NCBI GenBank assembly: GCA_030248215.1
Contig: JASANG010002802.1
Location: 186,001 to 250,000, forward strand
Direction of reading: 5' to 3'
Origin: Enoplolaimus lenunculus
Taxonomy: Eukaryota > Nematoda > Enoplea > Enoplida > Thoracostomopsidae
DNA length: 64,000 nucleotides
This document shows, piece by piece, positions 1 to 28,257 of the stretch. A program made the position numbers and the translations under genes. Position 1 is the stretch's first letter. Every line of letters starts with the position of its first letter. The notes under the pieces were generated by a model. The model made no database searches. It saw nothing but the letters and a program-made list of their open reading frames with translations, and was not told the DNA's origin.

Positions 1-169
1 TATATTCGTGATACCAGAACCGACTACGGGTATCGTTTTTTGCTCGTATAATTGAGCGACGTTCGGAGTTTGCGAATAGTTTTATCGGGGGTACGAACTG
101 ACAAGAATCTCAGAAACTACTTAACTGATTTTAATAAACTTTTTTGTTTGAAAGCTGATTATGCTGGGA

Positions 170-330
170 TATTGACCTCGCCTTGGTGGTTTTTAAAATT
201 CTAAGCAGTTTTGATTTCAGCACTAAAAGGTGTTTTGGTGCGGTGCAAGCAATCTGAAAAAATTGTTTATAAACATTCAAAACAAATATGTAAATGAATA
301 GCTAGCTATAGATTACTTTGCATTAGGTAT
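170..330 (-). repeat. Inverted copy of the ~172-bp unit found at 2.2-2.7 kb
   Basis: Read on the minus strand, this stretch contains GCTAGCTATTC, then TGTTTATAAACAAT, TTTCAGATTG and TTTTAGTGCTGAAATC. These blocks occur in the same order as in the tandem units at 2220-2700. Only moderate similarity remains. Confidence 0.55.
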
Positions 331-1132
331 GCCAACTATGGCAGTTGAGTTAAGGGATATATAATTTTTATAAGCGTTTTGCGCTATTAATTGGCTTTAG
401 AGTTTTCCGGCATGAAAAATTTAGTTATAGCGTTTAGAAATTGTAACACTTTCAAATTTTAGTTAGCTACTCGATAATTGGTATATATGTTCGGTATATA
501 ATTTGTGACAGTAAAGCTATTATCTTATACCCAAACCTGGAAGTTTACGATACAATTGAGAGTTGTGGACCATTGGGTATTTGAGCACGGGAAATGTTCA
601 TAGTGTGTTTGAGTTTCGTTTAATACATGGAGATATATTAGAGATGTCTCGGGGCCAGGATTTTACACGGTGCCGGGGCGAGCAAAATACTCTAAGCGTC
701 AAATTCTATGTATATATATACTATTTTTGCGCAAGCATGTACCTGGAAGCACGGTGCCGTTCATAATATATCGCGTCACGCAATGTTTTGTTGATACTCC
801 TCGACATTTTTGTAATCAAATGCCACGGGATTGGTATGTGAATGTGTACGTCGGCGGTACATTCATAATGGTTGGCGGTCGTTTTTTTATTTTATTTGTT
901 AGGTCTGATTCTAATTAGAAATTTAAAATGTTGTAACACGCGAACTTTTCAGTTCCCGTTCCAATAGTTACAATCTTGCTGTTCCAATTCCGCTTCCGAT
1001 ATAATCTGGTTCCGTTTTACACTCGGTTTAGATCTTTTTCTGGTTTATCCATGGTACCGTATGGCTCCGGCCCCGGTACCCTGCCCCGGGACATCTCTAA
1101 TATATATTATATATACCTATATAAGTATATAT

Positions 1133-1526
1133 CAGTGTGCAACCCGAATTCCTGTTCCGGCATTTGCCGGAATTAAAAATGCCGGTATTAAAATTTGGTC
1201 GGTAAAAATTTAGATATTTTACTTGAAAATGACGATAAAAATTAAATAGATTTCATTAGTATATTATGCAAACCTGGACAATCGCCGAAAATAAACCATC
1301 GAACTTATGTTTCGCTTCTGTTGATTATGAAAATCTAAAATACAGCAAATAAAGTGAACACTTATCTCCAACTAATGTTATTTTACCAATAATATTGCAA
1401 AAAAGAAAATTAAGATGAATTTTTCGGTGGTATGTATTTTTCGTTTTCCGGTTCCAGCTTTGTTTCCGGTAATTTTTTCAAATTCCGGTTCTGGTTCCGG
1501 TAAATTGCAATTCCGGTTGCACCCTG
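1133..1526. mobile_element. hAT-like MITE, CAGGGTGCAACC family, copy 1
   Basis: The left end CAGTGTGCAACCCGAATT and right end AATTCCGGTTGCACCCTG are imperfect inverted repeats. They are flanked by gtatatat / atatatat, an 8-bp near-duplication typical of hAT elements. The interior is non-coding and clearly similar along its length to the copy at 7051-7473. Confidence 0.75.
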
Positions 1527-2219
1527 ATATATATTTTAGAACGTATCCAGGTGGGCCACTGGGCTCAGCTATTCTTGATTCAACTTGTCTTGTCAGCATT
1601 TCATATATTGACTGATATACTTCCGCGCGTTTTAGTTTATCATGCGACATTTTCTTTGTGATGTTTTTACAATTATATAAAAGTTTGTGTATGTGCGTAC
1701 TGCGTCAAATTTGACGCTCTGTGAAGGTATAGTATGGCATAGATAACTTCAACATCACCTACATATATACACATACTTAAGTGCCTTAAGTTCATAGCAT
1801 AAATAATGGTGATTAGCGAGTGATTTGATTTGTCTACGAAATATATAACGACGTTTATTTTTGAGCTGTTCAATATTCGTTATTGCCCTGCCTGTCATGA
1901 AAGAGATTCTACGTACGCAAGAAGGAAATCTATCGTCAGTTTTTATTTTATGTTCTCAATTTTTTTGATGAACTTGTTCAGATTTTACGTTATATTCATC
2001 ACTATTTTTATTTTGTATACATCATCGGGACAGCAGAGGTGTAGTGAGTAGATTTTGGTGAAGTCTGATTTTGATACTTGTTTATGTTTTCTAGCAAAAT
2101 GCTTGTACTTCATTTAATGACTAGAAGTGACTGAATATTTATACACCGGGTACCGAAACCGAAGCTGTATAGTGAATTTTTTAGTAAGTTTATTTTGTAT
2201 ATACAGGATACAGGAGTTG

Positions 2220-2700
2220 GCGATTCAGACTCCTCGCACCCAAAACCTTCAGTAAACCGTAATAATTATTGAAATAATTTAAAATGTCCTTGTTTTGTTT
2301 TGTCAATTAAGCTAATATGCAAATCAGCTATTAGCTAACTATTCAATTATCGGTTTTGCAGGTTTGTAAACAATTTATTCAAATTCATCGCACGTAAAAA
2401 CGTTTTGGTGCTGAAATTAGATTGCGTATCACCTTAGTAATTAGTGAAATATTGTAAAAGTCCTAATTTAGGCTTGAAAACTATGTTAATATGCAAATTA
2501 TCTATTAGCTAGCTACTCAGTTATCGATTTTGGAGGTTTGTAAACAGTGTTCAGATTCCTCGCGCCCAAAAACCATTTAATACTAAAATTAGATCGTTTA
2601 TAAGTGTAATAATTAGTGAAGTAATGTAGAAAGTCCTAATTTAGGCTTGTCTAATTATGAAAATTAGCCTGTAGCTAATAAACGGCGTAACATTTTAAAA
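2220..2700 (+). repeat. Diverged tandem array, unit about 172 bp, roughly 2.7 copies
   Basis: The block GGTTTGTAAACA recurs at 2361 and 2535. The block CAGATTCCTCGCGCCCAAAA, or a variant, recurs near 2229, 2379 and 2551. Each unit also holds TTAGCTAGCTACT and AGTCCTAATTTAGGCTTG-like text. The array is followed at 2730-2860 by a GACGGACGGACG-bearing tail reminiscent of dispersed arthropod/nematode repeats. Confidence 0.7.
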
Positions 2701-3689
2701 CCCCAATGCGAGGTTAACACCCCAGGATAATTGGCTTTCACACGAAAAAAGTTATCAAAATCGGTTCAGCCGTTCTTGAGATTCTTTTCGGACGGACATA
2801 CGGACGGACGGACATCCACCATTCGACCCCAGAGTACAAAACATAAAACGCTTCGCGAAACTCCGAGCTTCGCTCCATTATACGTATATCCGATTCCTTT
2901 AAAACATCAGCATCGGACTTTGGTTCCAGTACCCGTCAAATTTATTTCCTGTGGAACTCTGCTCGCGCTGAACCAAAGTTAGTTTGTTCCAAAAACCAAA
3001 GTATACTGGATTTCGGAATCGGGGTCTGATATTCATTTTTCACCGGATTTGATTGTTACCGGATATTGCGTTTCTAACAGCTCACATTTTAGTCGTTAAA
3101 AATATCGTTCCCATATTTAACTGAGCGTAACAGTACCTATATACATACCAGGGTATGTCCGGATATCCGGTCCTTCGAAATTCGACATCCGGCTGCGGTA
3201 TTTTAATTTGTCAGATGTTTTTTAAAAACTTCAAAAAATTGAAACCATCATTTGTATTTATGCCAACTAACATGGAATTGATTGACTTACATTTACATAT
3301 TATTTCTTGTCATGATACAGGCAATGTCAATGTTTGCATGTGCCCGTGTACGTTCACAATGTTTATTGGGTTACAATACGCTGGAAATCCTGAGGAAAAT
3401 AATCAGCGTTATTTCACGGGCGTAGCACTATATACCTCAGCATATTCCTATTCCTACGAATAAACCTAAACTTCAGCGTAACTATGCCTAAGCAAAAGCA
3501 AAAATAAGCCTTAAGCCACCTCTATTTTATAGTACCTGCGGAAAACTGGATGCCATTAAAAGGAACATGGGCCAAAGCAATGTTGAACTGAACGCAACGC
3601 TACAAAAACATATACGTACGTAGTATAGCGGAATAGGGCCGTTGTTAAAATGTAAAAAATGCATCGGTGTGAGGTGGTAAGCTTTGTCA

Positions 3690-4060
3690 CATAAACACGT
3701 TGGACCGAAATCGGCCAAGAAATGACTCGGTTTCGGTCAATTTCTGGTCATGACCGAAAACATGAAAATGTTCAAAATAAACTATTTCTAATGCTCTTTT
3801 CGTAGTTTTTTGGGTTTTTAATAGGTTTTTGTATTTTTCATACCTTTTTTGTGTTTTATCAGAATATCTGCTCGTAATTATTGCGGAACTATGAAATTTC
3901 ATAAGTTCACAGAAAAAATTTTAGTCATCAGCTATCGCTTACATTTGCTGAATTCTCTACTTCTGGTCTCGGTTCAAAAAACCATCGATATTCCAAGAAG
4001 CAAGACCGAGACCTGCCAAATACCGAGACTTACCGAGAACGAGACCGAGACCGAGACTCC
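3690..4060. repeat. GAGACC/CCGAGAC-rich dispersed repeat, copy 1
   Basis: One side has TCGGTTTCGGTCAATTT and the other a run of CCGAGACCGAGACC-like motifs (4000-4055). The interior shares TTTTTCGTAGTTTTTTG and ATCTGCTCGTAATTATTGCG-like text with the copy at 27030-27410. Confidence 0.6.
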
Positions 4061-6076
4061 AATAACTGTTAGCTACGTTTTGATATTTGAATGCAATCTG
4101 CTCCGGCCGGATACTAGGTTAACCGGCTCTGTCATTTTTTTGGTATCCAGTCGCACCCTGAACCCTGATATATGCGCACAAAGTTTACACGAACCACGCA
4201 ATGACCAATCCAGAAATATTTGATGGTAGGGGGCTCGCAATAATAGTGTTGTCAGAAAAGTGGAAATTGGTAAAGTAGGAATAGGGACGTTATAGGCTGC
4301 TGCCCCCACCACTCACCTGTCAGGATCCGTCAACGGAATCATATATTTATATGTAATAACGGTTGGTATGCTACTTTTAAACAGTATTCATGTTTATACG
4401 TACATAAGTACGTATATATGTTGTATGCTTGTGTCTTTAAATAGAAAGCCTGTATATATGAGTATATGTGCATTCAATATAACGGTTCAGTTTAAATATT
4501 ACTGGCAAAAATGAGTGTCGTGCGGTGGCTCTAGTTATTTCAATGGGTCCCTTGAGCTTATGGGTTGGTGACAAATATCAGTGGTGGTTTTACTTTACTA
4601 TTTGGTTTTATGGTTCCAGTGGTTTTAGGTATGTCTACGTATATACGCTATGTTTATTCTAGTGATGTGCAGCATGGCTATTAGCTTGCGTATGGTTCGC
4701 CGTGGTGGCTCTAGGCAGGATATTATGAATGCTTTGCTGATATTTGGCAGTGTTATATCGACTTGTTTTGAATGGTTGGCTGTTGTCATAGTGGCTACCG
4801 TGGGACAGTATTATCTTGGTATATACGTGTTGGAGAGTGATTTTACACATTTAGTTTGATTCTTGTTTGGTTTTTAAAAGTTCTGTTCAGTTCAGTTATC
4901 TTCTACTCACTATGTTGATCTGTCTGCGTATGTCCGACTTTTTATGAAAGTTCGAAGGCTATTGTTATTTTGTCTCAAGTGGTCTCTACTAATATATACG
5001 TATCTTGGAGCGACTGGATATTAATATAACCGGATACAGGAACTAGAGATAGATATTAAATTTTTTACCTAAAACGGGGCCAAATGTTGTTATATGGATA
5101 CAAGTGTCCCCTCTTCACTTGCTCGGAAATGTAGAAGCAGCAAAATACGTACCTAGTATTTCCAATTATAGGTATAACAGTTCTATGATATTCGGGACCA
5201 GGACCACAGCTGCAAATATCCGGTAACCCTATCCTGTCGAAGCTTGATACGTATTTTTTTATTTTACACTGTAAATGTAACCAGGAAGCGATCGGATATG
5301 AATTTACTGCATAGTGAAACCTAGGGTGTCCGCGTCTGGAAAAATCGGGGAAATCCAAAAAAATCCGGGAATTCATCGAAAAAACGCCTCAAATCTGGGA
5401 AATAAAGCCAAAATCCGGGAATAAGGTTGCGCTCTAAACCATATTGGCATTATTTTTTATTTCTACTCTGACAGTCTTGAGCGAATAGGAAATACTCTCA
5501 CTCTCTCTCGGAACTGTTGCATTGATACCGCTCAATTGGAAAATCCGTGAACATGGTTCGAAAAATCCGGGGAAATAGCTTGTGAAATTGCGCGGACACA
5601 GTGGGAACCAGATATGCAGTGATTTTTCTACCGGAACCGGATGTTAATCGAATATAGCATCCAACCTTGTATACTAATTTATAGTAGGACAGTTGCGCAA
5701 AACGTATGAACTTCGTGACTTATCCATAGATGCAATTGCAGCAAGAGCAATAATAGAACACACTTCTCAACTTTGCGTTTAATAGAGTGATTCTTCTATT
5801 TTTTTGGTATTCTGTCCTGCCCATAGACGAATTTTGAAGGGTACAAAACGGAATCATGCATAAAAAATTAGTATGATGTTTTCAAAATCGAAATGTAATT
5901 ACAAATTGGTACGTCTGAAATAGCTCGGACAGCCCGCTACTGTGACAATTAGTAATCCTTTCTTTTCAATCTAGCGTGCGTTATAGAGGGTTTTTCTTGA
6001 AAATCGAGCACATTTTTTACGCCAGACGATATAACACTAGTGAGTTACCGGACAACACCGGTAAGAAATATTTCAA

Positions 6077-6214
6077 GGGTTGCGTTATACTCGTTGGACG
6101 CGGCCGAACGGCGCCGGGCGCCGACACGCGGAGCTGTAAAATTATTAAAAATTACCGGACGACGACGTGTAGCGGCGCGCGGCGGCGTTTGACTTAGTAA
6201 AGTATAGCGTAACC
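6077..6214. mobile_element. Short GC-rich inverted-repeat element, copy 1
   Basis: The ends AGGGTTGCGTTATACTCG and AGTATAGCGTAACC are inverted. The interior is very GC-rich (CGGCCGAACGGCGCCGGGCG) against AT-rich surroundings. A related right end, ATATAGCGCAACCC, lies at about 6477-6493. Confidence 0.55.
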
Positions 6215-6329
6215 GTTATGGTTCATCAACCAGGGATGGTCGGTTTCGGTTAAAAACTGACACTGAAATCGAGACCGAGACCTGACTACCGAGAACGGCC
6301 ATGGACAGTCTCGGTCTAGGTCAATACCG

Positions 6330-6475
6330 CACGTTGACAGACGACGCCGTAGGGACGACGCACGGTGACAGACGACGCCGTACGAGTGACGGACAGTTGA
6401 CGCACGGCGCCGTATGCGTGACGGACGGGCGACGGATGGTAATGGACGGGTGACGGACGGCGCCGAACGTCAAGT
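6330..6475 (+). repeat. GC-rich degenerate minisatellite (GACGGACGACGCCGTACG-like)
   Basis: Repeated variants of GACGACGCCGTA and GTGACGGACGG occupy this stretch. The composition is far from the local average. No coding frame or known RNA is recognised; it probably belongs to the element ending near 6493. Confidence 0.55.
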
Positions 6476-7050
6476 ATATATAGCGCAACCCTAATGGACG
6501 AAATTTTGTGATTGAAAAATCACAGAAATAGTATTAAGTAATGTTTTGAGAAACTTGGACCGACCGATTTATATATACGTCCTCAATAAGTCAACGGTTA
6601 CGGATCATAATTGTATAATTAACCGACTAATTAGAGCGTTGGTCGACTTCGTGTCCCCCGTGTCGGTGGTCCGCCCACCACTGCCGGACCGATCCTTTCC
6701 AGACTGCAAGCCGTGCGATCAAGTTGTAAGTCTACTTTATAATTGCGTACGGTTCATTGGCAGCAAATGTTTCAAGCTGTTTAGCTTTTGCATTATTCGC
6801 TGCTTCTTTTATTGGATTATTTGCTTAAATTCAACACCGCCCCCTTATGTAATAATATTCTACCTAGCCTTGGCTTATGTATTATTATACGGTGGTAAAT
6901 AAAGCACAGAACAGTTATGATTTGCGGCCGTAATGTCGTCGTTTCAGTGTTTGTTATTTGTCTTGTCAACTGCTTTGATCTTTAAAAATAATTTTTATCT
7001 TAAAACGAGCACAACCTTTTAGTTGTTTTGCTTGCGTAATAGGTATACGT

Positions 7051-7473
7051 CAGGGTGCAACCGGAATTCCGGTTCCGGCATTTTTTCACCTTCCAGTTCC
7101 GGTTCCGCTAAATTTAATCGGAAATTAAAATTCCGGTATTAAAATTTGGTCGGTGGAAATTGCGATATTTTACTAAAAACGACTATAAAGATTAAATAGA
7201 TTCCATTAGTATAGTTTATAAACCTTGAGAGACGTCGAAAATAAACCATCGAAGGTAGATTTCGCTTTTGTGGATTACGTATGAAAATCTAAAATACAGC
7301 AGATAAAGTGAATACCTATCTCCAACTAGGGTTATTTCACAATAATATTTCAAAAAAGAAAATACAAATTAATTTTTCGGTGGTATGTATTCTTCATTTT
7401 CCGGTTTCGTGTGGGGTAAATTTCTCAAATTCCGGTTCCGATTCCAATAAATTTTAAAACCGGTTGCACCTTG
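7051..7473. mobile_element. hAT-like MITE, CAGGGTGCAACC family, copy 2 with perfect 8-bp target duplication
   Basis: It begins CAGGGTGCAACCGG and ends CCGGTTGCACCTTG. The flanking 8-mers gtatacgt (7043-7050 and 7474-7481) are identical. The 423-base interior matches copy 1 throughout and has no reading frame of note. Confidence 0.88.
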
Positions 7474-8449
7474 GTATACGTACGTATTCACGGGTAGGTT
7501 AACTTTGTAAAATTGTAGGTAAATGAATAAACATGAGGAACCACTGTCCACTGTGCAAAATTACTACGTTGAAGTCAGTCCCGCAAACAGTTGTTAATAA
7601 GTAGATACATCAGAGATTCACATAGCCGGCAAGACAATTTTTACTATTATAGAATTAATGTGGAAAAATTTGCAACGGGTGGAGGGCAAACATCTCAGTA
7701 GGGACGGCAAAGCTCATTTCACCTCCCGATCCCATGGTTGCATGGCTGAGTAAACTCAAAAGAGGTCAGGGTTTTTGGCCGGATCAAAATTACCGGGAAA
7801 AATGTTTTTTTTTCCATTTTTTCATTACACGATTCTTAAATATAATTTGCAACTAAATATGATGTACTGAATGTCATTTTTGTGTAACTGTGTAACATTT
7901 CACTTCCGAAATTGCCTCCATTTCCGGCGGGAACCCTACCGTAGAAAACGTAGTTTGTCTACTGTAGCCGAAGGCAGACCTGCGGTTGTATACTGAACGG
8001 CGACCGAACGATATAATTTTTGTGTCAGCCGCCGCATTTTGATCTCTAATGGTAGAGGAAATGCCTGGATAGTCCGCTTGGATCGGCCAGTGTTCAGGTA
8101 GCCTGGAAAAAACACGCTCTTGAATACTTTTAAGTCACAGACTTCAGTCAATATTTGTTGTGTTGGTCAATACAGTAGTATAATCTGGAATATAATAAAA
8201 GGGTTTATTGATTATTATGACTCTTTAATTGTTGTAGTAATCGGTGACACATGGACTGTTCATGATGTGTACTAAGTGTGTTTTGAGGGCTTTTTGCTTG
8301 CAGTCTCGTGTGTCGAATTTTAGATCGTTGAGTTGTTAATGGAAGAGTAATCCTTAAGGAAACAATGATAAACCTTTTTAATAATTCTGGGTACGTAGCC
8401 TGGTCCCAAAACAAATGCGGCGCTCTATCTTGGGCCTTGAATATATGTA

Positions 8450-8963
8450 TTAGGGCGGCAACAATAGTTCAGATTCGATTTTATGTTGGGCAAAGATTTA
8501 AGGTTCTGATTCTGATTAGGTTTTAAAAAAGCCGAACAAGCATGTTTCTTATATAAGTACCGCTCTGTATTTACGAAATTGAACTAAAACTAACTGAATC
8601 ATTGTTCAAAAACTTTTAGTACTTGCGGTTCGAACCTCGCCCGTTTCAATGAAATCTGGATTCGATACGAATAATTGGTATTGACAATTATATTGTTGAT
8701 TTATGGTGTCTGTTGGCTGGCAACGGTTTTCAAAAAGGTCACATGAATAAATTGACCATGATTTGTGGTTCTGTAAAGCAAGTTAACTCATCGAAAGCAA
8801 TTTAATATATAAATACTGCAGATTTTTTATGTAACGTATCACAAGTAAGATTCAAATTAAAATGTCAAAATTCCGATTCCGATTAATTGTGCAATCCAGG
8901 TCGGAATTGTAACTCGTTTTGAATAGGAATTCTAATCGAAATCGGAATTGCGGTTGCACCCTG
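8450..8963. mobile_element. Possible further member of the CAGGGTGCAACC family, degenerate
   Basis: The right end GGAATTGCGGTTGCACCCTG is a good family terminus. The left end (AGGGCGGCAACAATAG) is poor and no target duplication is visible. The GATTCNGATT-rich interior resembles family interiors only loosely. Confidence 0.4.
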
Positions 8964-9595
8964 CGTTCGGTCTAAGCCAAGTAGCGATGATGTGATATAG
9001 CAAAACAACAATGTTAAATCAACACTATTTGGATAACGGTATTGCGCCAGTCCAAATAACGAAACCTGATTGGTCTATAAGTTCAATAGCAGTTTAGCTT
9101 ACGACAAACTGCTATTACATAAGATAGCAGATTGGCCTAGGCCAATTAGTAATTGGCACGAATAGCAGATTGTCCTGCGACATGTATATATACGTACGTA
9201 ATATATTTATAATAAATTTTACAACGACGAGAACATTTTTTCATAATTCTCATAAAAACCACCATATGAAAGTTTTTGCATGTTAAGACTGGTGTTCAGT
9301 TGTAAACACATTCCATTTTCCATGCACAGTCTGATGTTTACGTTAGCGCGCTATGTATGTCTATTCATCACTGCAAAATAGGTTCGGGGCGCTATATTTT
9401 GTCGTTTTATATTCATGGTAGCTTGTTGATTTATGTACGAATTTCAAATAGTAATTGTTCACATACATATTTCAGATTGTAATAGAGCTTTTTCAAAAAA
9501 CATGCCAAATTTAAAATTTGTACACTGAGTTATTGTAAATATAGCATTAAAATATAAAATGGATCAGAACAATATATAGCTTCGATAGCATCTAG

Positions 9596-25206
<15,611 letters not shown>

Positions 25207-25602
25207 TTTAGTTAACAAACTATTGGCTGGGTTTCTGAAATCTGAAGTATTTACTTTAATTTTGCTGAAGTACTTACTTATGTCATTAACTTATAAATGT
25301 TTTACTTGTTGGACAAAACAAAAAATTTGGGTTTCAGAAACCAGAACAATGTGTAATTGTTAAATTTCCCCTATAGTTTGACTGATAATAATGTTGTAGT
25401 TACATTCAACAGTATTGTGATGGTGTGCTGTTACTATGTGGTTGAATTGATATGTTTGTGTTCTGTATCGGCACATCCCTAGTTTAGAATATAAGCCTTC
25501 TCTTATATGGGCCAAAGTTACTATGATACGTATATAATGTACTCTGTTAGTGAGTGCTTGCTTTTAAGAAAACATGAAGTATATAAGTACTCGGTCGGTG
25601 CC

Positions 25603-25608
25603 AATAAA
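25603..25608 (+). terminator. Candidate polyadenylation signal for the ELAV gene
   Basis: A canonical AATAAA hexamer lies about 400 bases after the ELAV stop. No closer canonical hexamer was noticed, but in AT-rich DNA such a match is weak evidence. Confidence 0.25.
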
Positions 25609-25654
25609 CCGTAAGGAATGGCTTGCTTGATCATTTTTCACTAATTTTAATTTT

Positions 25655-26475
25655 TACAGGGATGTACCGATACCAAAATTTTTTGCCAATACTGATGTCG
25701 ATTTTTGTCCAAAGTTCATACCAGCCGATTCTATGCATTCAAAAGTTGATTGGAACTTTGAAACGTTAGGTACTATTTTAAAACCGTTTTATAGAAGACT
25801 ATGAGACGACGACAACGGCAAATATTTGTAGTTTAGAATTTTTAAAACCCAGCAGCGCAAAATTGATAAAATGGCAGGTTTCTGCATTGCTGTACAAATT
25901 ACTAATTATTGTTAATTAGCTTGGCCTCGCATGTGAAGCTGAACAAAGTAAAAAAGCTGATGATGTCCTTGTTGAAACGGACATTATGCAGCCAGATAGT
26001 AGCTCTGCTCCAGTAACTTAGTTCAACGGCACCTTGCCACCAACTGCGCTGAGAGTATGACTGCAAAGTCGGTTGAATCTGGTGTTTTAAGAACACTCAT
26101 TCCATTTTTTTGAAATATCATAACTTGTAACGCGTGAGCAAATAAAAAGGTTTGGTTCGGCTCGCGGTGACCGTATATTTGTCTATCCGGCAAATACCTT
26201 GTTATTTTGAAATTTTGCCGGTGTCGAATCGATGATCGGTACTGATAACGATTCTTATTGTGAAATTTTGCCGATACCAATGCTTATTTCAACGTTAGTA
26301 CACTATGCTTAATTAACAGATTCGATAGTTCATTTCAGCATTATGCGAAAGCTTAAACCCTAGCCGCCATAAAAGATTATAGGTATATAATTTTAAGAAT
26401 CGGCAATTTTTTTGCAGTGCCGATTTCGATACTCTCGAATAGTGCCGATTATTACCGATGTCGATTACTCCTCAC
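25655..26475. repeat. CCGATACC/GTGCCGAT-rich dispersed repeat region
   Basis: It begins CAGGGATGTACCGATACC and carries CCGATGTCGAT and GTGCCGATTATTACCG near its right edge. A solo terminus in the other orientation, GTATCGGCACATCCCTAG, sits at about 25467-25484. Boundaries are uncertain. Confidence 0.45.
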
Positions 26476-26700
26476 GCCCGTAGATTTTACTGATGAATTT
26501 TAAGGAAAATTTGCTTGACTGCCATAGTTCAGTTTCTAAACCTAGTCGTAAAAGTTGAACTATTTGTTGTAATCCTTGCAAGAAAAATAGCAAAGGTTTA
26601 AGTAGCACAACTATAAATGGCTGCCATCAAATTTTGATTCGAACAAGATAAGTTTTTGATGCACTGCTAGGGTCGCATTAAAAAGTCATTTTGACTTAAT

Positions 26701-26968
26701 GGCTTTTTTAAAATATAATTTGCTCGAAATGGTTAATTTGCGAAATCTATCTGCCTTACTGTGAAAAAAGGGTATGGAACAGGAACATAGTTACAGGCTT
26801 AAACCCTTTAGTGTTGTCTACAACTTTATAAGGATGGCTTTTTAATATATATTTTGCTCAAAATGGTTAATTTGCGAAATCTATTTGCCTTACTGTGAAA
26901 AAAGTGGATGAAACAGGAACATAGTTACAGGCTTAAACCTTTTAGTCTTGTCTACAACTTTATAAGGC
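26701..26968 (+). repeat. Recent tandem duplication, two units of about 135 bp
   Basis: Units 26701-26835 and 26836-26968 share ATGGTTAATTTGCGAAATCT, TTGCCTTACTGTGAAAAAAG, CATAGTTACAGGCTTAAACC and TTGTCTACAACTTTATAAGG with only a handful of differences by eye. Confidence 0.85.
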
Positions 26969-27029
26969 TTCCTTTTCTTGTAAATGAGTTTTGTCGGACG
27001 TGCGACTGCTGTTACAACCTACGTAGTAG

Positions 27030-27410
27030 CAGGGTTGGGCGGTTTAGGTTACAAAACCAGACGGTAACCTGGCTACCGAGACCGTCCATGAAAAGTCTCC
27101 CTCTCCGTCAATTTTTGGTCATCACCGGAAAAAAATTGAAATTTTAAAAATAAATTGTTTTAATGTTTTTTCGTATTTTTGTTTTCACAGTTATTTGTGT
27201 TTTTTAGAACATCTACTCGTAATTTTTGCGTAACTGAAAATTTTTAGATTCACAGCGAAATATAATTCAGGCATCACTTACTTAATACAGCCATATATAT
27301 TTGCTGAATCCTCGATTCGTATTTTCAGTTTCAAACCGCCGAGACTCAAAACACCGAGACTGAGACCTGCCAAATATCGAGACTTGCCGAGACCCACAAT
27401 TCCATCCCAG
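27030..27410. mobile_element. GAGACC-rich repeat, copy with hAT-like ends
   Basis: It starts CAGGGTTGGGCGG and ends TTCCATCCCAG, which are short inverted termini. The flanking 8-mers cgtagtag / cgtggtgt agree at only 5 of 8 positions. The interior has the family motifs ACCGAGACC and CCGAGACTG. A truncated third copy begins at 6232 (CAGGGATGGTCGGTTTCGG). Confidence 0.55.
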
Positions 27411-28165
27411 CGTGGTGTGAATGAATTGTTATATTATATACTTTCCTGCGTGTTTTCTACGACTTTACGTATTTTAGCAACTTTTAAATTTGTAGCCGTA
27501 TTTACATGTGCATGTTTTGCAACGATAATTTACACCTATAATTTGTACTAGTGCAAGTTTTTGCAATACAGCTGCTGAAACTAGCGATAACTTGCAACTG
27601 TGAGTTCTCGGTGCAAAACGTTGGACCTGTGAACGAGATCTAATGCGTCTTGGTGTTGTATTGTATTTGATTACATATTTATGTTAATAGCTGAAATAAT
27701 CGGCTTGTGTTGTTCGCGAATGCTTGCCCGGCATGAACTCTGTTTCCAGGTGTATTTATGTTTCATGAGTTTTATATCTATATCTACAGAATCTACACAT
27801 ATTCATAACCAATTGATGTAAATTTGACCTTTGATATTTATGTAGTTCGGAAACGGAAGATGTCGCTGCAGTTGTCCATAGTGATATACTGCACGTCACA
27901 AATAAACCTAGAAAAGGGGAATCATTGATATGAGAAATATATTCCCTCAAGGAATTTCTGAATACATAAGAGGTAAATCACTTTTATGGCTTGAAATACA
28001 AATCCTGAGACGAAATAATGTCTATGCCTTCCTGGTAATTAGCAAAATTTGTAAATACCGAATCTGTTACTAAAGTTTCAGTCGAAACAATTGTTTATTC
28101 AGCTCTACTAGCTCTTTAATCCACACGTATAGCTCAGGCTTAGGTTTCGGAAAAGGTTTGACTAA

Positions 28166-28257
28166 AGCCTAAGTTTGCGCTGTACTCGCCGGTGGTGCGC
28201 GGCGGTAGACAGCGCCGCACGGCGTTGTGCGGAACAGCAGAGCATAGCGCAATCCTA
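28166..28257. mobile_element. Short GC-rich inverted-repeat element, copy 2
   Basis: The ends AAGTTTGCGCTGTACTCG and GAGCATAGCGCAATCC match those of the 6077-6214 element. The ~90-bp interior is again GC-rich (GGTGCGCGGCGG, GCCGCACGGCG). Confidence 0.5.

Noticed and set aside
563-1176. Overlapping short frames near the left edge
   Set aside because: AT-biased, overlapping in different frames and partly inside a MITE; no coding signal.
8615-8645. GCGGTTCGAACCTCGC, a perfect tRNA box B
   Set aside because: No box A, acceptor stem or anticodon arm upstream; a chance match.
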